Origin: Flavobacteriales bacterium
GTDB taxonomy: Bacteria > Bacteroidota > Bacteroidia > Flavobacteriales > BACL11
Direction of reading: 5' to 3'
Length of the DNA: 6,148 nucleotides
NCBI GenBank assembly: GCA_002683775.1
Contig: NYTT01000103.1
Location: 1 to 6,148, forward strand
Under the pieces are notes generated by a model, which saw nothing but the letters and a program-made list of their open reading frames with translations, did not search any database and was not told where the DNA came from. Shown here piece after piece: positions 1 through 6,148 of this stretch (positions are counted from its first letter, which is position 1; the number at the start of each line of letters is the position of its first letter). A program made the translations under genes and the position numbers.

Positions 1-1211
1 CCTTCTCTATTGTTTGCTAAATAACCTAATCCATTAATTGGCCCCCCAAATGAGCTAAGAACAGTTGCATCAGCACCTTCTTCAATTACAGTTGTATTTA
101 CAAGGTCAATCACAGAAGTGTTTTGAAACGACGAATTAACATTAACTGCTTCAGCAGCAATTTTTGAATATTGTAGTTTAAAAGGTATTATTGAGTATTC
201 TTTTGGAATATCAAAATTTACAACCAATAATTCACCTGTTTGCTTTTCAATTAAATGACTTTCATAGCTACCAAATCCTGCTTCACCTGTAAGTCTAATT
301 TTATTTATTTTAAAATTAAATTCAACAGAATTAACAGCAAACTGACGATAATTATTTTTAACAGAATCAGTTGCTGTCAGAGAAGAAAAATAATTGAATG
401 CAAAATTTGAACCGTTACTTAAATCATTGTTAATTCTAATACCTGTAGCATAATCATCTTTTCCAAAAGAAACTAATTCACCAATATTATTCTGTGTCTT
501 TCCTAAAATAGATTGGAATGAAAACATCGAACTATTAGGGCCCTTGATACCAGATCCAGATAATGTAATTCCTTGAAATGCTATGTTACCAAAACGTAAA
601 TCCTGAGATATTGAACCCTTTGCATAGTATTCACTATAACGATCTGAAGCTTGCTTGCTAAGTGGGTCATATGGAGCTCTCTCAAAAAGACTATATCTTA
701 AATACCCTTCTTCAGACCATGCCGTCAGCTTACTTTGTCTATACCATTTTATACCTCCTGCATGCAAACTAAATCTACCTATGTCAGAATTAATAGTTGA
801 ATAAACATTAGAACCTAAATACATTGCAATACTATTATTATCAAATGATCCATTAAAAGGACTATTAAGCATTAGATCAGTTCCAAAACTTACATCTTTA
901 CTTGCTTTACCTGCAATTGATAACATCATCATAGGCTCTCTATATCCTGTTCCAATTCCAATTGTGGTAGATTGAGGGTACTCTCCTTGATAATATGAGG
1001 GAATATCGAGATCATACATCTCTTGAAAATTACGAACATATCCTAAAAACCTAAAATACCCTCCCATTCTAATATTTGCTATAGGATCTTTAACTGTTTC
1101 AGGAGTACTTTGAAATGGGATTATAGTAGATTGTGAAAAAGTAATGAAGGGACAAAAAGTAAAGATTAAAATACTTAATAAAAACAACTTGATATTTTTG
1201 GAATTATACAT
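1..1211 (-). CDS. Secreted protein, probable outer-membrane beta-barrel of unknown function (3' partial)
   Basis: I do not recognise the family with certainty. The frame runs without a stop for 403 codons from the ATG at 1211 to the left edge, so the C-terminus is missing. Residues 1-26 form a type I signal peptide (Lys5 and Lys8, a hydrophobic core LFLLSILIFTF, and likely cleavage at ITFS|Q27). The mature part is rich in aromatic, Gly, Ser and Asn residues in short alternating stretches, as in barrel strands: IRMGGYFRFLGYVRNF (47-62), SFGTDLMLNSPF (108-119), RFSLHAGGIKWY (146-157), SNFAFNYFSSLTA (268-280), SVEFNFKINKIRLTGEAGFG (295-314). No TonB-dependent plug, SusD-type signature, enzymatic motif or calcium-binding repeat is visible. 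Its start overlaps the GH3 stop, so it belongs to the glucan operon. A porin or specific channel for oligosaccharides is a reasonable guess, but a structural or assembly role cannot be excluded. That this is a real gene is near certain; the barrel fold is by-eye inference. Confidence 0.78.
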   Translation of the reverse strand, partial: MYNSKNIKLFLLSILIFTFCPFITFSQSTIIPFQSTPETVKDPIANIRMGGYFRFLGYVRNFQEMYDLDIPSYYQGEYPQSTTIGIGTGYREPMMMLSIAGKASKDVSFGTDLMLNSPFNGSFDNNSIAMYLGSNVYSTINSDIGRFSLHAGGIKWYRQSKLTAWSEEGYLRYSLFERAPYDPLSKQASDRYSEYYAKGSISQDLRFGNIAFQGITLSGSGIKGPNSSMFSFQSILGKTQNNIGELVSFGKDDYATGIRINNDLSNGSNFAFNYFSSLTATDSVKNNYRQFAVNSVEFNFKINKIRLTGEAGFGSYESHLIEKQTGELLVVNFDIPKEYSIIPFKLQYSKIAAEAVNVNSSFQNTSVIDLVNTTVIEEGADATVLSSFGGPINGLGYLANNRE

Positions 1212-1213
1212 TA
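1209..1213 (-). other. TAATG stop/start overlap between GH3 and the barrel-protein gene
   Basis: On the minus strand the GH3 stop TAA (1213-1211) shares its last A with the ATG (1211-1209) of the next gene. The preceding bases show no strong Shine-Dalgarno. Such overlaps usually mean translational coupling, and here the overlap fixes the start of the downstream gene because a signal peptide begins directly at this Met. Confidence 0.75.
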
Positions 1214-3520
1214 ATTCTTAAAATTAAAGTCTTGGGATTGGTTAGATATCATAACACTAAATTTACCGTCTTCAGTAATCCAATTATTTCCAATACCATA
1301 AAATTGCAAATCATCTTTACCGATTGAAAACTCAATAGTTCTTGTTTCATTAACTTCTAATTCTATCTTTAAAAATCTTTTTAATTTCTTTAAAGATGGT
1401 GAAATAGAGGCATAATGATCTCTTATATATAATTGAACAACTTCTTTAGCCTTAAATTCACCAGTATTTTCTACATCAACAGATACAGTTAATTTATCAT
1501 TTGAAAATAATGTATTAGTACTCAGCTTCAAATTAGAGTAAGAGAAAGATGAATAACTTAACCCATACCCAAAATCCCACTGTGGATTGTAAAAATCATT
1601 CTTCCAAGTATTTGCATTAATAACTTCAGACTGTTTATGATCATAATACATTAAAACGCCATTATGCCTAGGATATGTGTAAGGTAATTTTCCAGATGGA
1701 ATAACATCACCAGCTAAAATATCAGCAATAACTTTGCCGCCTTGATCGCCAGGTAAATACGCTTGCAATATAGCATTAGATAGAGGCTCAATCTCTCTAA
1801 TTATCTTAGGCCTACCCTCAACAAGAACTAAAATAATTGGGATACCTGTTTTGCTTATTTCCTTTACAATAAATTGTTGTTCAATTGGAAGGTCTAAAGA
1901 GTATATATCTCCTGGTCTCTCTGTAGATGGAAGTTCGCCAACACAAATAATCGCAACATCTGAAGATTTTGCTGCTCTTACTGCATTGCTAAGATCTTTT
2001 GAAAGTAGATCAGCTTCATCACCGTTAACCATTAACATTTTTGATCCTTCAAAAAATGAAACATTTTTAAACTTTTTTTCTAAAGCTTCTTTAATTGTAG
2101 GATAAGAGTTATTGTAGGATTGATCTATTCCTTGCCAAGTATGGGTCCAAGCACCGTTCAAGCAATTTAAACTATTTGCAGTCGGACCTAAGACTAAAAT
2201 AGATTTATCTTTTGACAAAGGAAGAATATCATTATTATTTTTCAAAAGAGTTACTGATTCAGAAGCTGCATTATATGCTGCTTTTTTAAATTCTTCTGAA
2301 CCAAATTTAGGATACTCAATATCAGATGAACTGTGGCTATTTTCAAATAAATTAGCATAATACTTAACTCTAATAATTCTTCTAACAGCATCATTTAATC
2401 TTTTTTGACTAACTCTACCTTCTCTAACAAGTTCAACCAGTAGATTACAATAATTCTTATATTCAGGATTATTAGGAACCATGCTCATATCAACACCAGC
2501 ATTAATAGCGGTAGCGATAGCATCTTTTAATGTTGAATCAGTTTGTGCTACTTTATGTAAATTGATAAAATCTTCCCAATCTGAGACGGCAAAACCAATA
2601 AAGCCCCACTTTTCTTTTAAGACTTCTGTAAGTAAGTATTTATTTGCGTGACCTGGAATTCCATTTACCTCTCCACTATTAACCATAACAGTTAATGCAC
2701 CTGCATCAACAGCATCCTTAAATGGAGGTAAGTAATATTCTTCCATAGTTCTATTTGGAATTAAAGAAGGAGTCCTATCTCTGCCAGATGAGGGGTAACT
2801 ATATCCAACATAATGTTTTAAGCACGCGACAACATGATTACTATCAATCATTTGATTTCCTTGATATCCATCAACAATTGCTGTACCGAAAGTTTTAGCT
2901 AAGTAAACATCTTCTCCAAGAGTTTCAAAAAATCTTGACCAAATGGGTTTTCTTCCTAAATCTAAAACAGGAGAAAAATTCCATGGTACACCAGAAGCTC
3001 GAGTCTCATAAGCAGTTATCTCCGCCATTTTTTTAGCATGTGATAAATTCCATGTTGCTGCCAAGCCAATTTCTTGAGGAAAAAGAGTACTGTTTTTAAT
3101 ATAAGTTGCTCCATGAATAGCATCTACACCATAAATTACAGGAATTTTATGATTAGTTTTAAGCGCAACTGCTTGAATATCTTTAATAATACTATTCCAT
3201 TTCTTAAGTGAAAATGTGTGATTAGAAACATTTAAAATAGAGCCAACATTATAATCAATAATAGCTTGATTTAATTTATTCTCATCGATTTGGTGTGGTT
3301 CAACAAGCGTATTTCTACTATCCTTCAAAAGAATTGCATCTAATGTAATCTGACATGTTTGACCTACTTTTTCCTCAATAGACATTTTTCTAAGAATAGT
3401 TGTAATTGAATTTTCAATTTTAGGATCAAGTTTATTTGACTTGACTGAATTGTTGCTGTTACATGAAAATAATACGATTGCAACTATAAATAAAGAGAAT
3501 TTGTTCATTAGATTAATCAT
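1211..3520 (-). CDS. GH3 exo-beta-glucosidase, lipoprotein (BglX-like architecture)
   Basis: Releases glucose from the non-reducing ends of beta-glucan oligosaccharides, most likely in the periplasm. It has 769 residues, the usual length for three-domain GH3 enzymes. A lipoprotein signal (FIVAIVLFSC, lipobox LFSC, lipidated Cys20) is followed by NSNNSVKSNK without acidic residues, so no surface-export signal of the known flavobacterial type is evident. The N-terminal barrel (about 35-390) contains YGVDAIHGA, RFFETLGED, LKHYVGY and the nucleophile Asp314 in GFAVSDWEDF. The alpha/beta sandwich (about 415-620) carries AIICVGELPSTERPGD, in which Glu534 is the probable acid/base. A fibronectin-III-like domain (about 690-762, EVVQLYIRD...LKRFLKIEL) ends the protein. 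Met5 (3508) is an equally plausible start, giving the compact signal MNKFSLFIVAIVLFSC. It abuts the permease gene upstream, and its stop overlaps the next start by one base. Beta-1,3-glucan specificity is inferred from the GH16 neighbour; related GH3 enzymes also act on xylosides or other beta-glucosides. Confidence 0.95.
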   Translation of the reverse strand: MINLMNKFSLFIVAIVLFSCNSNNSVKSNKLDPKIENSITTILRKMSIEEKVGQTCQITLDAILLKDSRNTLVEPHQIDENKLNQAIIDYNVGSILNVSNHTFSLKKWNSIIKDIQAVALKTNHKIPVIYGVDAIHGATYIKNSTLFPQEIGLAATWNLSHAKKMAEITAYETRASGVPWNFSPVLDLGRKPIWSRFFETLGEDVYLAKTFGTAIVDGYQGNQMIDSNHVVACLKHYVGYSYPSSGRDRTPSLIPNRTMEEYYLPPFKDAVDAGALTVMVNSGEVNGIPGHANKYLLTEVLKEKWGFIGFAVSDWEDFINLHKVAQTDSTLKDAIATAINAGVDMSMVPNNPEYKNYCNLLVELVREGRVSQKRLNDAVRRIIRVKYYANLFENSHSSSDIEYPKFGSEEFKKAAYNAASESVTLLKNNNDILPLSKDKSILVLGPTANSLNCLNGAWTHTWQGIDQSYNNSYPTIKEALEKKFKNVSFFEGSKMLMVNGDEADLLSKDLSNAVRAAKSSDVAIICVGELPSTERPGDIYSLDLPIEQQFIVKEISKTGIPIILVLVEGRPKIIREIEPLSNAILQAYLPGDQGGKVIADILAGDVIPSGKLPYTYPRHNGVLMYYDHKQSEVINANTWKNDFYNPQWDFGYGLSYSSFSYSNLKLSTNTLFSNDKLTVSVDVENTGEFKAKEVVQLYIRDHYASISPSLKKLKRFLKIELEVNETRTIEFSIGKDDLQFYGIGNNWITEDGKFSVMISNQSQDFNFKN

Positions 3521-3523
3521 TTA
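3518..3523 (-). other. TAAATG junction, permease stop directly joined to GH3 start
   Basis: On the minus strand the permease stop TAA is followed without a gap by an ATG in the same frame. A second ATG lies 12 nt further on (3508-3506). No Shine-Dalgarno is visible before either; upstream is an A-rich run (3532-3539). The arrangement suggests termination-reinitiation, coupling GH3 synthesis to the permease. Confidence 0.65.
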
Positions 3524-5155
3524 TTGAAATATTTTTTTTGTTTTTTGAGCAAAGATTACTAGATATAAAAAACAGAATACAGTTACCCAGTATGATTGGT
3601 GAATCCCAATAATATCTGCTAACTTACCCTGTATTGGGGGTATGATTGCACCACCAAGAATCATCATAACTAAAAATGCTGAACCTTGAGAGGTAAATTT
3701 TCCTAAACCTTTAATACTCAAAGAAAAAATGGAAGGCCACATAATAGAACAAAATAAACCACCACTTAAAAAAGCAAAAATAGCTATGGTTCCTGTTGAA
3801 TATAAACCAACAAGCATAGCCAATATCCCAAGTACACCAAATACCATTAAAGTTGAAGTTGGTTTATCTTTACCTATAAAGAAACCAGCTATTTGAATAG
3901 CAACACATATTGCAAATGCAAACAAATGCTTTACTTCAAATCCAGAGATTGCATTTACAGATAGTACTACACCAAAAGCAACATATGGTACAATGATATA
4001 CAACCATTTTTTCAAAGTATTTGACGGATTAAAAACAGTTATTGCACCAGTCCATCTACCAATCATTAAACCACCCCAATACATTGAAATATAAGGAGCA
4101 ATTTCATCTGGTTTTAAAGAACCAAAACTTGGTGTTTGTAGCAGATCTCCTAAATTACTTTGAATAGAAACTTCAACACCAACGTATGTGAAAATTGCAA
4201 GCATCCCAAGTACTAGTTGAGGATACTGCATAGCTCCCCAACCTTCTGAATTCTTTCTAGCTAAATAATTCGATAATAAAAGACCCCCAACCACAACAAA
4301 AAGTCCAAAAAGAGATAGGTTAAGAATTAAGGAGTCGGATGCTTCACTTAATTTTTGACCGTCTTCAAGACCAACATATTGATTAAATACTTGATAAAAA
4401 ATTATTATAAGTAATACTGTTATTGAAATTAAAGCAGACATAGCTTTTGGAGCACCAAGAAAACTCGAGTCTTCTTTTCCATCAGGCAGTTTCTTAGAAA
4501 AATAAAATAAACTTGCAGCAGCTAAAAATAAAATTCCAACACCAATATAGAGCATCTGAACAGCTGATAAAGTTATTTCATTTGATGCAATTTGTGCATC
4601 TAAATCAATATTTGCACTAGCTGCCGTTCCAAAAAGCGCTAAAGAAACAACTATTGGACCTATTGAAGTACCAAAAGAATTTACACCACCTGCTAAATTA
4701 AGTCTATGAGATCCCTTCTCTGGATCTCCTAATGAAATAGCAAAAGGATTTGCTGCTGTTTGTTGCAGTGAAAAACCCAAACCTACAATAAACAAAGCTC
4801 CTAGAATATAAGTAAATGTAGATGAATCCCCTGGACTAGCACCATTTACTGCTGTAACCATTGCAACAGCACCAATAGCTGATAGTAACAAACCTTTAAC
4901 TATACTACTCTTGAATCCCCATGAGTTCATTATATCAGTATTTCTTACACTAGAGAATATAAATAAAAACAAGGCTCCAATATAATACGCACCATAAAAA
5001 GCAAAGTCAATTAATTGACTTTGAAATTGATCTAACTTAAAATATGTTTTACAGAATGGAATAAATACTCCATTACTTGCTGCTATAAAACCCCAAAAGA
5101 AAAAGACTGTTATTAGAGTGTAAAGAGCTTGCTTATGATTACTATTTTCTTTCAT
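3521..5155 (-). CDS. FucP/GluP-family sugar permease of the MFS, enlarged form
   Basis: Inner-membrane sugar transporter, 544 residues, probably importing glucose or small gluco-oligosaccharides made by the neighbouring glycosidases. FucP/GluP family landmarks are clear: FFFWGF..ASNGVFIPF in helix 1, QTAANPFAISLG (about 132-143), RLNLAGGVNSFG (151-161), GGLMIGRWTG (361-370), WPSIFSLSIKGLG (473-485) and MMILGGAIIPPIQGKLAD (497-514). It is about 100 residues longer than E. coli FucP (438 aa). Compared with FucP from memory, the extra length falls in two places: between helices 6 and 7 (hydrophobic stretches about 237-257 and 274-296) and between GRWTG and WPSIF (about 409-427 and 431-451). This suggests about 16 membrane segments rather than 12. 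FucP Asp46 and Glu135 align with Gly29 and Gln132. It starts 6 nt after the GH16 stop, and its own stop directly abuts the GH3 ATG. Family is firm; substrate is inferred from context. Confidence 0.9.
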   Translation of the reverse strand: MKENSNHKQALYTLITVFFFWGFIAASNGVFIPFCKTYFKLDQFQSQLIDFAFYGAYYIGALFLFIFSSVRNTDIMNSWGFKSSIVKGLLLSAIGAVAMVTAVNGASPGDSSTFTYILGALFIVGLGFSLQQTAANPFAISLGDPEKGSHRLNLAGGVNSFGTSIGPIVVSLALFGTAASANIDLDAQIASNEITLSAVQMLYIGVGILFLAAASLFYFSKKLPDGKEDSSFLGAPKAMSALISITVLLIIIFYQVFNQYVGLEDGQKLSEASDSLILNLSLFGLFVVVGGLLLSNYLARKNSEGWGAMQYPQLVLGMLAIFTYVGVEVSIQSNLGDLLQTPSFGSLKPDEIAPYISMYWGGLMIGRWTGAITVFNPSNTLKKWLYIIVPYVAFGVVLSVNAISGFEVKHLFAFAICVAIQIAGFFIGKDKPTSTLMVFGVLGILAMLVGLYSTGTIAIFAFLSGGLFCSIMWPSIFSLSIKGLGKFTSQGSAFLVMMILGGAIIPPIQGKLADIIGIHQSYWVTVFCFLYLVIFAQKTKKIFQ

Positions 5156-5175
5156 TTTTAATTATTTAATTATTA
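5156..5175 (-). promoter_or_regulatory. A/T-only initiation region of the permease gene, no Shine-Dalgarno
   Basis: The 20 bases before the permease ATG are entirely A and T on both strands and include the GH16 stop codon. No GGAG-like element exists. A/T-rich leaders without Shine-Dalgarno are normal in Bacteroidota, so the ATG at 5155-5153 is still a credible start, also because the predicted first membrane helix begins about ten residues later. Confidence 0.6.
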
Positions 5176-6148
5176 CTTTCTTATTAATTTTATTTCCATC
5201 AAAATCTTCTATTTCAATTATATACATACCACTATTAAGATAACCTACATTAACTTTTGTTTTTCCATTGATATCATGATTTGAAGTTATTCTACCATCT
5301 AAATTAAAAATTAGTAGGTTTTTATAGTCACGATTTTCAAAACTAAGATAGTCTTGAGAGTACGTTATAAAATTCGCATCACTAGTAACATCAGAAATAT
5401 CTGTAATGTTATCTTGATATACTCGAACATAATCAACTTGAATTTGGTTTGGAAAAACAGTATTAGCATTTGGGCCCCCTTGCGTAATAGCAAGGTTAAT
5501 CATTATATACCATTGGTTAGAATTAAAAGGCCAATCGTGTTGAGATGGAACTGACCAGTAGCTAGAAGGATCTATTGAAAAGATTTCATTATCATCAACA
5601 AACCAAGTAATTGTATCTTCTTTCCAGATAACAGAATATGTATGAAATTCGTCAGCATATGAACCTGAAGAAATATATGTCGAAAAGTTCTGGTAAAAAT
5701 GAGAAGATTGAGAATAAGGACATGTTCCAAGATGAGCAGCACCTGTTGTGCCATTTGTAAAATAATTACCACCCCATTGCTCCATAATATCAATTTCTCC
5801 ATCACATGGCCAACTGCCATTAGTTGGTAACATCCAGAAAGCTGGCCAAAAACCTTGACCATCAATTGTTTTCATTCTCGCTTCAACTTTTCCATATCTA
5901 AAGTCAAATATACCTTTAGTTGAAATCTTAGAAGAAGAGTAATATGAAGTAGCTCCCCATGAATCAATAATTCCACCTGGTTCTTCTTTAACTTCAATTG
6001 TTGCAATACCATTACTTAAAGTAGTATTTTGAGCTTGATAGTACTGTTTTTCACCATTACCCCATCCCCACATATTGTACTGAGAGCCAGTACCATATTC
6101 ATGCATCCATTTAGACAAATCCAAGTCAGTTCCATTAAAATCATCTTC
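5162..6148 (-). CDS. GH16 laminarinase-type endo-beta-1,3-glucanase with T9SS sorting domain (5' partial)
   Basis: Secreted endo-glucanase, most likely cutting beta-1,3-glucan (laminarin). The frame is open to the right edge, so 328 residues are visible and the signal peptide lies outside the window. Numbering from the first visible residue, the fragment opens with DDFNGTDLDLSKW, the usual N-terminal strand of GH16 domains. The active-site strand is GEIDIMEQWG: Glu118 (nucleophile), Asp120 and Glu123 (acid/base) form the ExDxxE beta-bulge pattern of laminarinases rather than the ExDxE of agarases or carrageenases. WPAFWMLP precedes it, and VDYVRVYQ near residue 244 closes the catalytic domain. 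After a short linker, residues about 261-328 form a type A T9SS C-terminal domain (NLLIFNLDGRI, then LNSGMYIIEI and KKVIIK at the end), which implies export across the outer membrane. The stop lies 6 nt before the permease gene. Family assignment is secure. Laminarin as substrate is inferred; mixed-linkage or other beta-glucans are possible. Confidence 0.93.
   Translation of the reverse strand, partial: EDDFNGTDLDLSKWMHEYGTGSQYNMWGWGNGEKQYYQAQNTTLSNGIATIEVKEEPGGIIDSWGATSYYSSSKISTKGIFDFRYGKVEARMKTIDGQGFWPAFWMLPTNGSWPCDGEIDIMEQWGGNYFTNGTTGAAHLGTCPYSQSSHFYQNFSTYISSGSYADEFHTYSVIWKEDTITWFVDDNEIFSIDPSSYWSVPSQHDWPFNSNQWYIMINLAITQGGPNANTVFPNQIQVDYVRVYQDNITDISDVTSDANFITYSQDYLSFENRDYKNLLIFNLDGRITSNHDINGKTKVNVGYLNSGMYIIEIEDFDGNKINKKVIIK
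5165..5368 (-). other. T9SS type A C-terminal sorting domain (within the GH16 gene)
   Basis: This segment encodes the last 68 or so residues of the GH16 protein, after the catalytic domain and a Ser/Thr/Asp linker. It has the usual type A pattern: a hydrophobic strand followed by an LDGR turn (NLLIFNLDGRI), a KVNVGYLNSGMYIIEIED block, and a basic/hydrophobic end, KKVIIK. In known T9SS cargo this domain directs passage through the outer membrane and is then removed. Its presence ties the host to Bacteroidota with a type IX system. Confidence 0.88.

Noticed and set aside
1851..2105. Plus-strand open frame of 84 codons
   Set aside because: It lies wholly opposite the conserved sandwich domain of the GH3, has no recognisable protein features, and is explained as a shadow of that gene.
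3532..3539. Run of eight T (A on the minus strand) considered as a terminator tail or programmed frameshift site
   Set aside because: It lies inside the permease coding end, no GC-rich hairpin accompanies it, and a shift there would not lead into the GH3 frame.
5354..5554. Plus-strand open frame of 66 codons
   Set aside because: It is antisense to the end of the GH16 catalytic domain and its linker, has no domain signature and no sign of its own initiation region.
5572..5865. Minus-strand open frame of 97 codons
   Set aside because: It is an alternative frame within the GH16 catalytic domain, overlapping the active-site codons. The GH16 frame has clear motifs, whereas this one has none.
6122..6124. 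TTG codon usable as a start for the GH16 gene
   Set aside because: The frame stays open upstream to the window edge and encodes DDFNGTD, a standard part of the GH16 fold. The codon is therefore an internal Leu and the true start lies outside the window.
1..6148. Search for repeats, CRISPR arrays, tRNA/rRNA, insertion sequences, promoters and terminators
   Set aside because: Coding sequence fills the window except for 6 nt. No direct or inverted repeat, RNA gene, transposase or attachment site was noticed by eye; faint or degenerate signals could be missed without computation.

Overview
The window is a fragment of a polysaccharide-utilisation operon from an AT-rich member of the Bacteroidota, most likely a (marine) flavobacterium. 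Four signs point there: a type IX secretion (T9SS) C-terminal sorting domain on the secreted glycanase, a FucP-type sugar transporter beside a lipoprotein GH3 and a GH16, translation starts without Shine-Dalgarno sequences, and strongly A/T-rich codon use. No species can be named from the sequence.

All four genes lie on the minus strand and are read from right to left. They are: (1) a GH16 endo-beta-glucanase of laminarinase type, cut at its 5' end by the window edge (5162-6148); (2) an enlarged FucP/GluP-like sugar permease of the MFS (3521-5155); (3) a GH3 exo-beta-glucosidase lipoprotein (1211-3520); (4) an unrecognised secreted protein that looks like an outer-membrane beta-barrel, cut at its 3' end by the window edge (1-1211). 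The spacings are 6 nt, 0 nt (TAAATG) and a 1-nt overlap (TAATG). The window is therefore one compact polycistron with no intergenic stretch, and no promoter, terminator, RNA gene, repeat or mobile element was seen.

The genes make a coherent beta-glucan (laminarin-like) pathway. The GH16 is exported by the T9SS and cuts the polymer outside the cell. Oligosaccharides enter the periplasm, probably through a SusC/SusD pair encoded outside the window and perhaps also through the barrel protein. The periplasmic GH3 releases glucose, and the MFS permease carries it into the cytoplasm. The substrate is inferred from the enzyme families and their grouping.

There is no sign of a wholly new defence or mobile system. 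The most interesting points are the uncharacterised barrel protein translationally coupled to the GH3, and the permease. The permease seems to carry two extra pairs of membrane helices and lacks both acidic residues that E. coli FucP uses for proton coupling.
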